From Candidatus Planktophila lacus (GTDB taxonomy: Bacteria > Actinomycetota > Actinomycetes > Nanopelagicales > Nanopelagicaceae), in assembly GCF_002288385.1 (NCBI RefSeq), contig NZ_CP016783.1, positions 186,001 to 250,000 on the forward strand: 64,000 nucleotides of DNA, in the 5' to 3' direction. This document shows, piece after piece, positions 8,701-16,439 of the stretch. The position numbers and the translations under genes were made by a program. The notes beneath the pieces are model-generated. The model was not told where the DNA came from, did not search any database, and saw only the letters and a program-made list of their open reading frames with translations. The stretch's first letter is position 1; each line of letters opens with the position of its first letter.

Positions 8701-10038
8701 ATGAAGAAAAGTGCAGTAGTGGTTCTTGCTCTAACTCTTCTTGGCCAACAAAGTGCCACATTGATATCTCCGGCACAAGCCGCAGATGTTCTCAACCGAA
8801 TATCGATAGATCCATCCATCCCGCAGAAATCACCATTGATTAGATGTATCTCGCCAAAGCAACTTGATTGTGTAGAAAAAGTGGTAGTTGAACACAGCGA
8901 CGCGTCTGTAGAAGAGGCAGTATTTGTAGACACAAGGCTGGTTGATTTGCCTTCCGAAAGTGGGCAGAAAGTTCAATACGGTGACATTCTGTTTGATTTT
9001 CGTAGCGGTAAGAAAAATGGACCGATAAAGAGACTTCGGCTTTCTACCCACGTCATTAGCCCCACCGGATTCTTTAACGGAAAGAAAGCTGGTGCATATT
9101 GGATTATGTTGCAAAGAGAATTGCTTTCAACTGAACCAGCGCAGCAAAGCAAAAACGGAATCTGTTCCGTGAGCACTCCATTGCAATGTGCGAATTACCC
9201 AGCGCTAGATACCGAAGATGTATTCCATGTTTATTTGCGAACGAGCTGGCTGGCCCCTGTTTCAGCCTCAGGATCTGGCAAAAACTTCAACATCGACTAC
9301 CGAAAAATTAATGGTGGATTTCAGTGGAAGTTAAGTGGCAGTGAATACCTTCAACCCATGTTTAGTGATACTTCAAAGTTGACTGAGTCTGTAAAGCCAG
9401 GTAATGAAAATATGATCCCGGATCGGCTTAACCCAACTTTGTACTTTGCGCTTGACCACGGTGGGAAAGACTTAAGTGACTCCTATTGGGATCCAAGATG
9501 TATGGATAAAGGGTTTACTAGAACGATGTGGAATGCACCTCTAGCGGGGCAGTTATTTTGGGATAGTGGAACTCAGAGTTTGAATTTCAATATGTATGCA
9601 CCGCACACTGATCCATTTGGTAAAGAGTATCTTGGGGTATTCCGCACTAAGTTTCAAAAGGCCTGGCTTGATTGCAGATTCCCTGACAATAATTTGTCGA
9701 CGGCTACAAAACTTGAAGTTCAGGTTCTTGATATAAATGGCGTACCGCAAGTGGCAACCTCAGCTGTGTCTATGAATAACGGCGTTATTGACATTTCGGT
9801 GACCGGTTTTCACTTCTCCTCCCCAAAAATTGTTGCCAAGCGTGCCTTAGATTCAGGCTCGACTGCGAAATTAACCTCGAACTTTGGTGATGACTGGTCG
9901 GAGAATCAATTACAACCGGTTAATGCGGTAGCACCAAACGTTCCAAAGAAAACAACTGTTACCTGTATAAAGGGCAAAAAGATCAAGAAGGTGACAGCAG
10001 TAAAGCCTCTTTGCCCAATAGGCTACAAGAAACGATGA
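8701..10038 (+). CDS. Secreted protein of unknown function with C-terminal basic Cys motif
   Basis: The 445-aa product opens with a classic signal peptide (Lys-Lys, hydrophobic VVVLALTLL, AQAA cleavage site near residue 27). I recognise no catalytic domain. Several Cys pairs occur in the mature part. The last 26 residues carry VTCIKGKKIKKVTAVKP then CPIGYKKR, a Cys/Lys tail that I have seen on exported proteins of related planktonic actinobacteria and that may bind wall or surface polymer. Base composition appears lower in GC than the neighbours, hinting at an accessory gene. GATAAT lies 6 bases before the ATG, so translation could be leaderless. Confidence 0.6.
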   Translation: MKKSAVVVLALTLLGQQSATLISPAQAADVLNRISIDPSIPQKSPLIRCISPKQLDCVEKVVVEHSDASVEEAVFVDTRLVDLPSESGQKVQYGDILFDFRSGKKNGPIKRLRLSTHVISPTGFFNGKKAGAYWIMLQRELLSTEPAQQSKNGICSVSTPLQCANYPALDTEDVFHVYLRTSWLAPVSASGSGKNFNIDYRKINGGFQWKLSGSEYLQPMFSDTSKLTESVKPGNENMIPDRLNPTLYFALDHGGKDLSDSYWDPRCMDKGFTRTMWNAPLAGQLFWDSGTQSLNFNMYAPHTDPFGKEYLGVFRTKFQKAWLDCRFPDNNLSTATKLEVQVLDINGVPQVATSAVSMNNGVIDISVTGFHFSSPKIVAKRALDSGSTAKLTSNFGDDWSENQLQPVNAVAPNVPKKTTVTCIKGKKIKKVTAVKPLCPIGYKKR

Positions 10039-10059
10039 TTCAGTAAGTATTATTGATTC

Positions 10060-10455
10060 ATGACGATTGCACATCTTGCATACACCGCACTTGATTGCGA
10101 TAACCCCGTTGAGTTAGCGCACTTTTACTCGAAGATCACGGGATATAAAGTGCAGCCCTTCGATGAAGGAGAAACTGCAGAAACGTGCGAATGGCTAGAG
10201 CTGATTGATGAAGCAGACTTTACGGCGATGGCTTTTCAGAAGATTGAAAAATACCAAAGACCAACTTGGCCAACAGGCGGTCTGCCACAGCAGGCACATA
10301 TGGATTTCCACGCAAAAGATTTAGATATTGCAGAAAAAGCTCTTCTAGAAATAGGGGCGGTCAAAGCGGAGTTTCAACCAAAACCACATCGCTTCCGTAT
10401 TTATCTAGATCCGGCAGGACATCCATTTTGTATGGTGCAGAACGCACACGATTAA
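10060..10455 (+). CDS. VOC superfamily (glyoxalase-like) protein
   Basis: A 131-aa single-domain protein with the paired beta-alpha-beta pattern of vicinal oxygen chelate proteins: an AHLAYTALDCDNPVELAHFY opening, QAHMDFHAKD in the middle and DPAGHPFCMVQ at the end. It resembles the glyoxalase-like PF18029 group common in actinobacteria; the substrate is unknown. TATTAT lies 6 bases before the ATG, so the mRNA is probably leaderless. Confidence 0.72.
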   Translation: MTIAHLAYTALDCDNPVELAHFYSKITGYKVQPFDEGETAETCEWLELIDEADFTAMAFQKIEKYQRPTWPTGGLPQQAHMDFHAKDLDIAEKALLEIGAVKAEFQPKPHRFRIYLDPAGHPFCMVQNAHD

Positions 10456-10483
10456 TTTTTGAGATCAGGAGTACTCTTTACTT

Positions 10484-10882
10484 ATGGCAACTACAGCGAA
10501 GAAGACAGCAGCTAAGAAAAAATCAGCGACCAAGACTGTGGCGAAGAAGAGCGCGGTTAAGGAAGAAGTTGCGCACCAAGGCGTTGATTGGCGTTCTCTG
10601 TATCTATACGCGGTTAGCCTGATAACTCTTCTTGTCTGCCTCTTCACTGTAATTAGCCTTATCAATCGCGGGCTTGATCTGATCGTTCCTGATGCTGGTT
10701 ATGTGGATCCATATGCTGCGCAGAACGATCCTAAAATTGATCCAGAAGTTATCAAACAAGCCAATATCGATCAGAATCGTCGCAACGCAATTAGGGGAAT
10801 AACTAGTTCGCTAGTAACGCTTCTAGTAACAGTGCCGGTTTATCTGTACCACTGGAAGATGGTTCGCAAGATAGCTCGCTAA
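10484..10882 (+). CDS. Small membrane protein with Lys/Ala-rich cytoplasmic tail
   Basis: A 132-aa protein. Residues 1-27 form a histone-H1-like tail (TAKKTAAKKKSATKTVAKKS). Then come a first membrane segment (LYLYAVSLITLLVCLFTVIS) and a second near residues 107-122, ending VRKIAR. The layout resembles DUF5671-type proteins, but the match is by eye. The basic tail could hold nucleic acid or acidic lipid at the membrane. TACTCT sits 6 bases before the ATG, predicting a leaderless transcript; an AGGAG also lies nearby. Confidence 0.62.
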   Translation: MATTAKKTAAKKKSATKTVAKKSAVKEEVAHQGVDWRSLYLYAVSLITLLVCLFTVISLINRGLDLIVPDAGYVDPYAAQNDPKIDPEVIKQANIDQNRRNAIRGITSSLVTLLVTVPVYLYHWKMVRKIAR

Positions 10883-10889
10883 TCAGTAA

Positions 10890-12230
10890 TTAAGCGTTTG
10901 CCGGTGCGATCTCGGGGAACCAAGAGAGCGCTTCATCACGGAAATTTCCTTCAGCTTCTAACTGGCAAAAGATCCCAGTTGTTCCCAAAGTAACGCGGTG
11001 AATCAACACGTATTCAGCAGGCAAATTAAGTTGGAAACCGATCTTCGCAGTTGGATTGCGAGGATCGCCAACGCGGGCGCTCTGATCACGCAACCATTCG
11101 CGTGAATATTTAAAGGTCTCGGTGCGCAGTGGTTCGACAAGTGGAACCAAGAAATCTAGAACTAGGTTCGGATCTACATCAACCTCAGGCAAGATAAATC
11201 CATCTTTCTTAAATCCATCGTATAAAGCCTGGGCATCATCATCGAGTGCATGCTTCAAGAGATTCTTAAATGGTTCTGGGAAACCATTTGGCAGACGGTT
11301 GCAAGCGCCAAAATCGAGAACACCAATGCGGCCATCTGCGAGCAAGCGGAAATTTCCAGGATGTGGATCTGCATGCAGCAAACCTGCGCGCTCAGGTGCG
11401 GTGAAGTGGAAACGCGCCAAACGCATTCCGGCGTTATTGCGCTGCTCTTGTGTTCCTTCAGTGATGATCTTGGAAAGCGGAGTTCCTTCTAACCATTCTG
11501 AAACTAAAACCTTGTCCGATGACATAACAACTTTTGGAATCGCAACGTCAGGATCATTTTCATACGCGCGCCAGCAAGCTTCTTGCGCCTCTGCTTCATA
11601 TTTGTAATCAACTTCTTCAATGATGCGCGCGCGAAGTTCTTCAAGAAGTGGCTTCATATCAAGGCCCGGTAGAACTAGTTGGAAGATCTTGGCAAAGCGT
11701 TGAATCTGATTTAAGTCAGAGATCAGCGCTTCTGCCGCGCCCGGATATTGAATCTTTACTGCAACTGGGCGTCCATCTTTCCAAACACCTTTATGTACTT
11801 GCCCGATAGATGCCGAAGCAGTTGCTTTATCTTCAAATGATGTGAAGTTATCGCGCCAATCTTCACCGAGCTCTTTCGCCAATACCTTATGAACAACGCG
11901 GGTTGGAAGCGGAGGAGCAGACTCTTGCAACTTAGTAAGAGTTTCGCGATAAGGCTTTGCAATGTTTTCCGGAAGCGCTGCTTCAAAAACGGAAAGTGCT
12001 TGGCCGAACTTCATCGCGCCACCCTTGAGTTCGCCAAGAACTTTAAAGAGTTGCTCTGCAGTCTTCTCTTGAATATCTGTGATGACTACAGAAGATGATT
12101 GGCCAACGAGTTGTTTACCAAGACCTAAAACACCGCGACCTGCCAAACCGACGGGGATCGAAACCATCTTTGCCGAACGAGCGGCGGTGGATTTCGGAAT
12201 CTCCGTTTCGATCTGATCTTTCTTGGCCAT
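10890..12230 (-). CDS. ABC1/UbiB-family atypical kinase
   Basis: A 446-aa member of the ABC1 (AarF/UbiB/ADCK) family. It shows the KxGQ-type motif (GGAMKFGQALS), the Ala-rich loop ATASASIGQVHKG, the ion-pair Lys in VAVKIQYPG, HADPHPGNFRL in the catalytic loop and VLDFGACNR in place of DFG. Family members support isoprenoid-quinone metabolism or related lipid chemistry through ATPase activity. The mycobacterial Rv3197 homologue also lies next to whiB7, so the association is old. No membrane segment is evident at the C-terminus. Confidence 0.88.
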   Translation of the reverse strand: MAKKDQIETEIPKSTAARSAKMVSIPVGLAGRGVLGLGKQLVGQSSSVVITDIQEKTAEQLFKVLGELKGGAMKFGQALSVFEAALPENIAKPYRETLTKLQESAPPLPTRVVHKVLAKELGEDWRDNFTSFEDKATASASIGQVHKGVWKDGRPVAVKIQYPGAAEALISDLNQIQRFAKIFQLVLPGLDMKPLLEELRARIIEEVDYKYEAEAQEACWRAYENDPDVAIPKVVMSSDKVLVSEWLEGTPLSKIITEGTQEQRNNAGMRLARFHFTAPERAGLLHADPHPGNFRLLADGRIGVLDFGACNRLPNGFPEPFKNLLKHALDDDAQALYDGFKKDGFILPEVDVDPNLVLDFLVPLVEPLRTETFKYSREWLRDQSARVGDPRNPTAKIGFQLNLPAEYVLIHRVTLGTTGIFCQLEAEGNFRDEALSWFPEIAPANA

Positions 12231-12298
12231 GCCCGTATTGTTCAGAAAAAGCGGTTATCGCGCTATTCGAAAATGTTAGAAATCAGTTGGAAAGGGCC

Positions 12299-13420
12299 CT
12301 ACCAGCTACAGCCACACATGGGATGGCGGGTAATTGTGATGTGTTCTGTATTACAGAGATCGGTTAGGTCGATCGCAATCGCATCGCGCGTTAAAACGGC
12401 GCTACCGGTGTCGATTATTGAGAGCAGTTGCGCAGCGATAATCGCAGATAGGTAATGCGCGCCAACTACCGGAATTTCATCACGTGTTTTCGGATATTCG
12501 ATAACTTCGCAATTTCCTTGATCGTTAATAGTTAGCTCTAAACAGCGGGTACAAGGCGTTAAACCTGGTTTAACTAAATGCGAAATAGTTAAACGGGCGC
12601 CACTTATCTCGCTTACTAAAACATGCTCTTGCCCAGCTGCCATCCAGAGCGCATGAATTGCTGGATCAATTTCTCCAAAGTGCACCTTGATAACGTTTTC
12701 GGCGAAGTTATTGGGTATCTCTTCTGCGCTCTCATTAGCGGCTGGAAAGAGCGAAAGACTTTTAGCAATGGCAGTGCTGCTCTTAGTGAAAATCTGTCCG
12801 TTATCTGTAGCTGATAGATATCCACCAGTTACATCAAGATCGCCAATTGTTTCAGCGCCTCGGCGAAAATTTGGAGCAAATTGCGTATCGGTGACACCAC
12901 TTGCAATTAATTGTGCATATAGATGTTGAACGGCGCGAGAGTTTCCTGAGATTTCGATGTGCGCACTTTGTCGTGCGCTAACTTTATTTACACCGGAGTC
13001 GGTAACGCCTGGCAACCAACGAGTCAGCGTTAACTCAGCGCCGATGCGATTACTCATTTGAGAGAAGGCGGCATCTTTACTCCGATCACCAAACTTCTCT
13101 GCCCGCTCTGTAATCTGCGAGATAAATCTTTGCGAGATCTGAATCGCACTGTTTTCGGTCTGCAAGAGTTCGTGCGCAGCGAGCTCTGCTAGCAACTCTT
13201 CAAAGCTTTCATGCGAGATCGATAAGTTGGCGCAGATTTCGTTGCGGCTGGCGCCGGCCTTAAGCGCCGAGTAAAGCGCGGGGGCATCGCTGGAATAAAT
13301 CGCAACCTGCGAGCGCGAGTTTCCGATGAGAAAGCCGTTGGCCACATGGCTCTGGCGGTATAACGCAGCGCCGTCTTTAAGTTTTGGGTTCTGATTAGTT
13401 AGGTTCTTGGTAATTGTCAT
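12299..13420 (-). CDS. Orphan E1-like (TOMM cyclodehydratase-related) protein
   Basis: A 373-aa protein that ends HPMCGCSW and carries TPCTRCLEL upstream. The spaced CxxC and CxC pairs are the zinc site of ThiF/E1-like and azoline (TOMM) cyclodehydratase C-domains. The N-terminal third looks like a small winged-helix or RiPP-recognition region. I see no clear GxGxxG ATP loop, so enzymatic activity is doubtful. No precursor peptide, YcaO or dehydrogenase gene is nearby, so this is not an ordinary RiPP cluster. A similar hypothetical gene sits near whiB7 in other actinobacteria, suggesting a conserved housekeeping role. Confidence 0.55.
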   Translation of the reverse strand: MTITKNLTNQNPKLKDGAALYRQSHVANGFLIGNSRSQVAIYSSDAPALYSALKAGASRNEICANLSISHESFEELLAELAAHELLQTENSAIQISQRFISQITERAEKFGDRSKDAAFSQMSNRIGAELTLTRWLPGVTDSGVNKVSARQSAHIEISGNSRAVQHLYAQLIASGVTDTQFAPNFRRGAETIGDLDVTGGYLSATDNGQIFTKSSTAIAKSLSLFPAANESAEEIPNNFAENVIKVHFGEIDPAIHALWMAAGQEHVLVSEISGARLTISHLVKPGLTPCTRCLELTINDQGNCEVIEYPKTRDEIPVVGAHYLSAIIAAQLLSIIDTGSAVLTRDAIAIDLTDLCNTEHITITRHPMCGCSW

Positions 13421-13509
13421 CTGCGAAGGATTGGCGCTCGGGCCAAGCAGGCGCGGTGAGGCTGTGTGTCAGGGCCAGATACGCGCGCCAATCTTTACGC
13501 AGGGGATAA

Positions 13510-13559
13510 AAATAAATTCACCCCGTGCTCGCCAACGTGCGGCGAACAACGGGGTGAAT
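13510..13559 (-). terminator. Rho-independent terminator after the DUF5679 gene
   Basis: On the minus strand, arms ATTCACCCCGT and ACGGGGTGAAT enclose a second short stem (TCGCC/GGCGA), and the 3' arm is followed by TTATTTTTAT. The plus strand is also T-rich after the stem, so it may act both ways. Confidence 0.75.
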
Positions 13560-13580
13560 CTTTAATTTTTTGGGTTTGTG

Positions 13581-13745
13581 TTACTGAGCCTTGCCAAGAA
13601 TTCTGTTGACCTTGGTGCCACAGACTGGGCAGATGCCCTGTGCCATGCGACGACCAGAGTCTGAGATCTTCACAGTGCCTTCGAAGTCACGCTTCTCTTT
13701 GCACTTAACGCAGTAAGCGTCACCCTTGTATGTCTCTGCTGTCAT
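13581..13745 (-). CDS. DUF5679-type small zinc-ribbon protein
   Basis: A 54-aa protein with YCVKCKEKRDF and CPVCGTK, a four-cysteine zinc ribbon, separated by a basic stretch SDSGRRMAQG. The ATG at 13745 follows a GGAGG at proper spacing, so longer upstream forms are rejected. DUF5679 proteins occur widely in actinobacteria; the function is unknown, with nucleic-acid binding the usual guess. It is followed by its own terminator. Confidence 0.8.
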   Translation of the reverse strand: MTAETYKGDAYCVKCKEKRDFEGTVKISDSGRRMAQGICPVCGTKVNRILGKAQ

Positions 13746-13830
13746 GATTTGCCTCCAATCGCCGCCTGAGCTCTGAGCGCCCACGCGTGCAAGCATGACG
13801 ATACCCCTGTCCACGCTCAAATACGCTTAA

Positions 13831-14424
13831 CTAACCCCTAGTTGTGCGGAGTTTTTTTAGCTCAACAGGCTCAGCCAGGGCGCGTTCTGCCGCCTCATAC
13901 CCATCTAGATAGGCGCTGGCCAGCTCTGAGTCCTCAAATCGGGCCAAGACCTCGGTAAAGGCTGGGCCATGATCAAAGTGCTCCAGATGGATCGCCTCAT
14001 GGAAGAGGACATAGTCGAGAGCGTAATCCGGGGCGAGCTTTAGTCGATCTGAGATCCGAATCGTGCGGTCAACGCTGGTGCAAGAGCCCCAGCGCTCGCG
14101 CATAGGCCGCCAGTTGATCGATGCAGGACGTGCCGTGATCTCTGGGGCTAGGGATGCCATTAGTTCGTGGGTGCGCTCTATAAGGCGTTCTTCGCTCGGA
14201 GTTCGTTCTGATTCTTGGCTTCGAATCTTGGCGATCATCTCGGGCACGATCGCGTGTTCATCTGCCTTACTCATCCGCGCAGGGATTGAGACGATGATGC
14301 GACCGCCTTGGCGATATGCCGAGATATTTCGTTTGCGACGGGCGGAACGAATAACGAGAATCTCACCCTCTGAAATTCCCGGAAGGGTTAGATCATCTTC
14401 GCCAGCAATGTCATCAAAGGCCAT
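13831..14424 (-). CDS. YgjP/DUF45-type zinc metallopeptidase
   Basis: A 197-aa M48-like family protein. RERWGSC is followed by the zinc site HEAIHLEHFDHGPAF (HExxH plus a downstream His), the pattern of the YgjP/WLM-like group. The N-terminal half (VIRSARRKRNISAYRQGG) matches the family's conserved basic region. No signal peptide is visible, so it acts in the cytoplasm; some relatives are linked to DNA-protein crosslink repair, but that is not shown here. A GGAG lies 7 bases upstream of the ATG. Confidence 0.82.
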   Translation of the reverse strand: MAFDDIAGEDDLTLPGISEGEILVIRSARRKRNISAYRQGGRIIVSIPARMSKADEHAIVPEMIAKIRSQESERTPSEERLIERTHELMASLAPEITARPASINWRPMRERWGSCTSVDRTIRISDRLKLAPDYALDYVLFHEAIHLEHFDHGPAFTEVLARFEDSELASAYLDGYEAAERALAEPVELKKLRTTRG

Positions 14425-14568
14425 TTTGAAACTCCATATGGAAAAAGTACTCCTTCGATTCGAATTTAACTTATCTATCCGCGAAATCTAAAGTACGTGT
14501 TGAGAGATTTGCGATGAGTTAAACGCTCATTACAAGGTAATTAATGGGTGTGTCAAATCTCTATTTAT

Positions 14569-14597
14569 TTGATTCTCGGCACTTTTGGTCATAAGTT
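14569..14597 (+). promoter_or_regulatory. Promoter for candidate small RNA
   Basis: TTGATT (14569-14574), exactly 17 bases, then TAAGTT (14592-14597). It points into the structured segment that follows, opposite to both flanking genes. Confidence 0.6.
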
Positions 14598-14602
14598 GCG
14601 CT

Positions 14603-14686
14603 TACGAAGTCCTCGGATAACCGTTCTATATCTGCAAGGGGAAGGCAGATATATGAATGTGCGCCCGGGGACTTCGCTTTTCTTTT
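14603..14686 (+). ncRNA. Candidate structured small RNA (orphan)
   Basis: From about 7 bases after the promoter, the sequence folds into a rod. Outer stem 14605-14616 with 14665-14676 is 12 bp with one G-U. A 5x5 internal loop follows, then an inner stem 14622-14635 with 14645-14659 of 14 bp with a bulged U. The apical loop is AAGGGGAAG. CTTTTCTTTTC follows the outer stem, as in an intrinsic terminator. There is no coding frame of note, and both neighbouring genes run the other way. It does not carry the SRP RNA apical motif, a tRNA fold or the C-rich loops of 6C RNA. An alternative is a plain terminator with a long insert, but the matching promoter argues for a transcript of 80-90 nt. Confidence 0.55.
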
Positions 14687-14705
14687 CTTAACTAATTCTG
14701 AAGTA

Positions 14706-16076
14706 CTAGAGCAAACCCGAGAGATCATCTGGAATAGAAGTGCTTGTCAGGAACTTCTCAGGATCTAACAAATCATCAGCTGTTGGAAGAAAGCCGCTCC
14801 AGATTTGATCGCGCTCGCCAACGCTCTTTACTTCACGGATCTTTTTCCAGAAAGTGCTTGCCTCGCGAGTTAGCTTTGGCGAAACTTGCAGACCAAGCAT
14901 CGATGAGAATAACTGTTGCGCAGGAGATGAAGAAGCGCGACGACGTCGATGTGATTCGCGGAGTTGTTCGATACTCGGAATTCGATCTCCAGCAGCAAGT
15001 GAAACGACTTCATCAGTCCAACCATCGATTAGCGCCAAAACAGTTTCCAGTTTTAACAGCGCACTCTTCTGCGCCGGTGATTCTTCAGGTGTAAAAATTC
15101 CATTATCTAAAGCAAAGGAAATCGCTTCTCCTTCGCCAGCGCCTTCAGGCATATTTGCTTGCATACCTTCAAAAGCCTCTTGCGCCTGGCGTTGAATGGC
15201 ATCGATATCGATATGAATACCTTTTCCATATTCCACAACCGCGCTTTGAATATATGAAACTAGCCAAGGGTTATGCGCAAATAAACGAGCTACTGCGCCT
15301 TCGCGTAGAGCGTGAAAGATAAAGACTTCAGATTTAGCGATCTCTAAATCAACTGCCCAATTCTCAATATTTTCTGGAATAACAATGGCGCGGGCGGGAT
15401 CTAGTAGCGGCAGGCCAACGTCGTGGGCGCCGGTAACGCTGGTGGCTAAGGTGCCAATCGACTGCCCCAGTTGAGTTGCGATCATGGTGCCGATAAAGGA
15501 GCGCAACATCGCAGTGATCATCTCGATCGGCGGCTGGCCCTGCTCCGGATCGGCAGCCTGTGCGTTCATCGCTTGATCCATTAGATCGGAAATTGCTGAA
15601 GATAAACCAGCAGCAAGCGGCTCAATGGTCTTATGCCAACCTGGCATAGTTTCAAGAACCCAATCCATTCGGCTCACTGCAATTGGTGCGTGAGTGGATG
15701 CCGGAAAGGCAGTCGCTTCATTTAGCCAGAGCTCTGAAATTTCAAAGGCGTTTTCAACTACCGAAACATCTTTCGTTCCTAGTGGTTTTAACCCTTGCAC
15801 TTTTACAAATTTAGTAGCGGTATCCCTTGCCGTTGCAATTGAAAGAACTTCTTCTTTTCCATTAGCACCGCTATTGGTTTTTCCAACTTGCGAAAAGAGA
15901 GAAGTGAAAGGATTTACAAACCCTGCAGGATTGATTCCAAGTTGTTCAAATTGCGCCTTCATCTGTTCTTGCATCTGGCGCATCATCGCTTCGAAATCTG
16001 TACCGCCCTCATTTCCAGAGTTATTGGAGTTATCGGGATCGTTGGGATCATCGGGAGTAAAACCAAAACCGGCCAC
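14706..16076 (-). CDS. DUF2342 (zincin-like) protein without HExxH
   Basis: A 456-aa protein of the DUF2342/zincin_2 family, the group often labelled F420-biosynthesis-associated, in the order seen in mycobacteria next to the Lon-like protease gene. The N-terminus is a low-complexity Asp/Asn/Gly linker. The family landmark REGAVARLFAHNPWL is present, but the His expected for a zinc HExxH helix is not, so peptidase activity is doubtful. Near the C-terminus SHRRRRASSSPAQQ and the LLGLQ segment also fit the family. It starts at GTG with GGAG 7 bases upstream. Confidence 0.75.
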   Translation of the reverse strand: MAGFGFTPDDPNDPDNSNNSGNEGGTDFEAMMRQMQEQMKAQFEQLGINPAGFVNPFTSLFSQVGKTNSGANGKEEVLSIATARDTATKFVKVQGLKPLGTKDVSVVENAFEISELWLNEATAFPASTHAPIAVSRMDWVLETMPGWHKTIEPLAAGLSSAISDLMDQAMNAQAADPEQGQPPIEMITAMLRSFIGTMIATQLGQSIGTLATSVTGAHDVGLPLLDPARAIVIPENIENWAVDLEIAKSEVFIFHALREGAVARLFAHNPWLVSYIQSAVVEYGKGIHIDIDAIQRQAQEAFEGMQANMPEGAGEGEAISFALDNGIFTPEESPAQKSALLKLETVLALIDGWTDEVVSLAAGDRIPSIEQLRESHRRRRASSSPAQQLFSSMLGLQVSPKLTREASTFWKKIREVKSVGERDQIWSGFLPTADDLLDPEKFLTSTSIPDDLSGLL

Positions 16077-16167
16077 AATCCGACTCCATTCTCTGTTACT
16101 TCTATCTTGTTTTACCTACAACACCTTGGGTGCGAAATTCCTTCCCGCAGGCGCTAGGCTATCTAAC

Positions 16168-16434
16168 ATGTCCAACGCTTTCACGGCTCTCATCTGGTGG
16201 GTAATTCCGCTCGCAGGCCTGCTTGGCGCACTTGGCTATGTCGTATGGGTTACCCAATTTAAATCAAAGTTTGAATCTGAAACCACCCGCTCTGTCGGCC
16301 AATTTCAACGCTTTCAAGACTCCTTCCGCGCCGCTGAGATAACTACAAACACTGCAGCGAACACTGATGAATTAGATGAATTAACTGACCCATCTACCGA
16401 TGGCGCACCTGCGGGCTCAAGTACCAGCGACTAA
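16168..16434 (+). CDS. Small single-pass membrane protein
   Basis: An 88-aa protein: residues 5-25 (LIWWVIPLAGLLGALGYVVW) are a transmembrane helix, followed by a basic stretch and an acidic, Thr-rich tail. An overlapping frame extends upstream but is antisense to the DUF2342 gene, so ATG 16168 is chosen. TAGGCT ends 7 bases before it, predicting a leaderless transcript. It lies 5 bases ahead of the protease gene and probably forms an operon with it. Function unknown. Confidence 0.7.
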   Translation: MSNAFTALIWWVIPLAGLLGALGYVVWVTQFKSKFESETTRSVGQFQRFQDSFRAAEITTNTAANTDELDELTDPSTDGAPAGSSTSD

Positions 16435-16439
16435 ATCTC

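Noticed and set aside
12299-13420. Thiazole/oxazole RiPP gene cluster
   Set aside because: No precursor peptide, YcaO or dehydrogenase gene near the E1-like gene.
14603-14686. SRP (4.5S) RNA or 6C RNA
   Set aside because: The apical GGAA tetraloop with its asymmetric bulge is missing, and there are not two C-rich loops.
15694-16167. N-terminal extension of the 88-aa membrane protein
   Set aside because: Antisense to the DUF2342 gene and without protein features; the -10 element supports ATG 16168.
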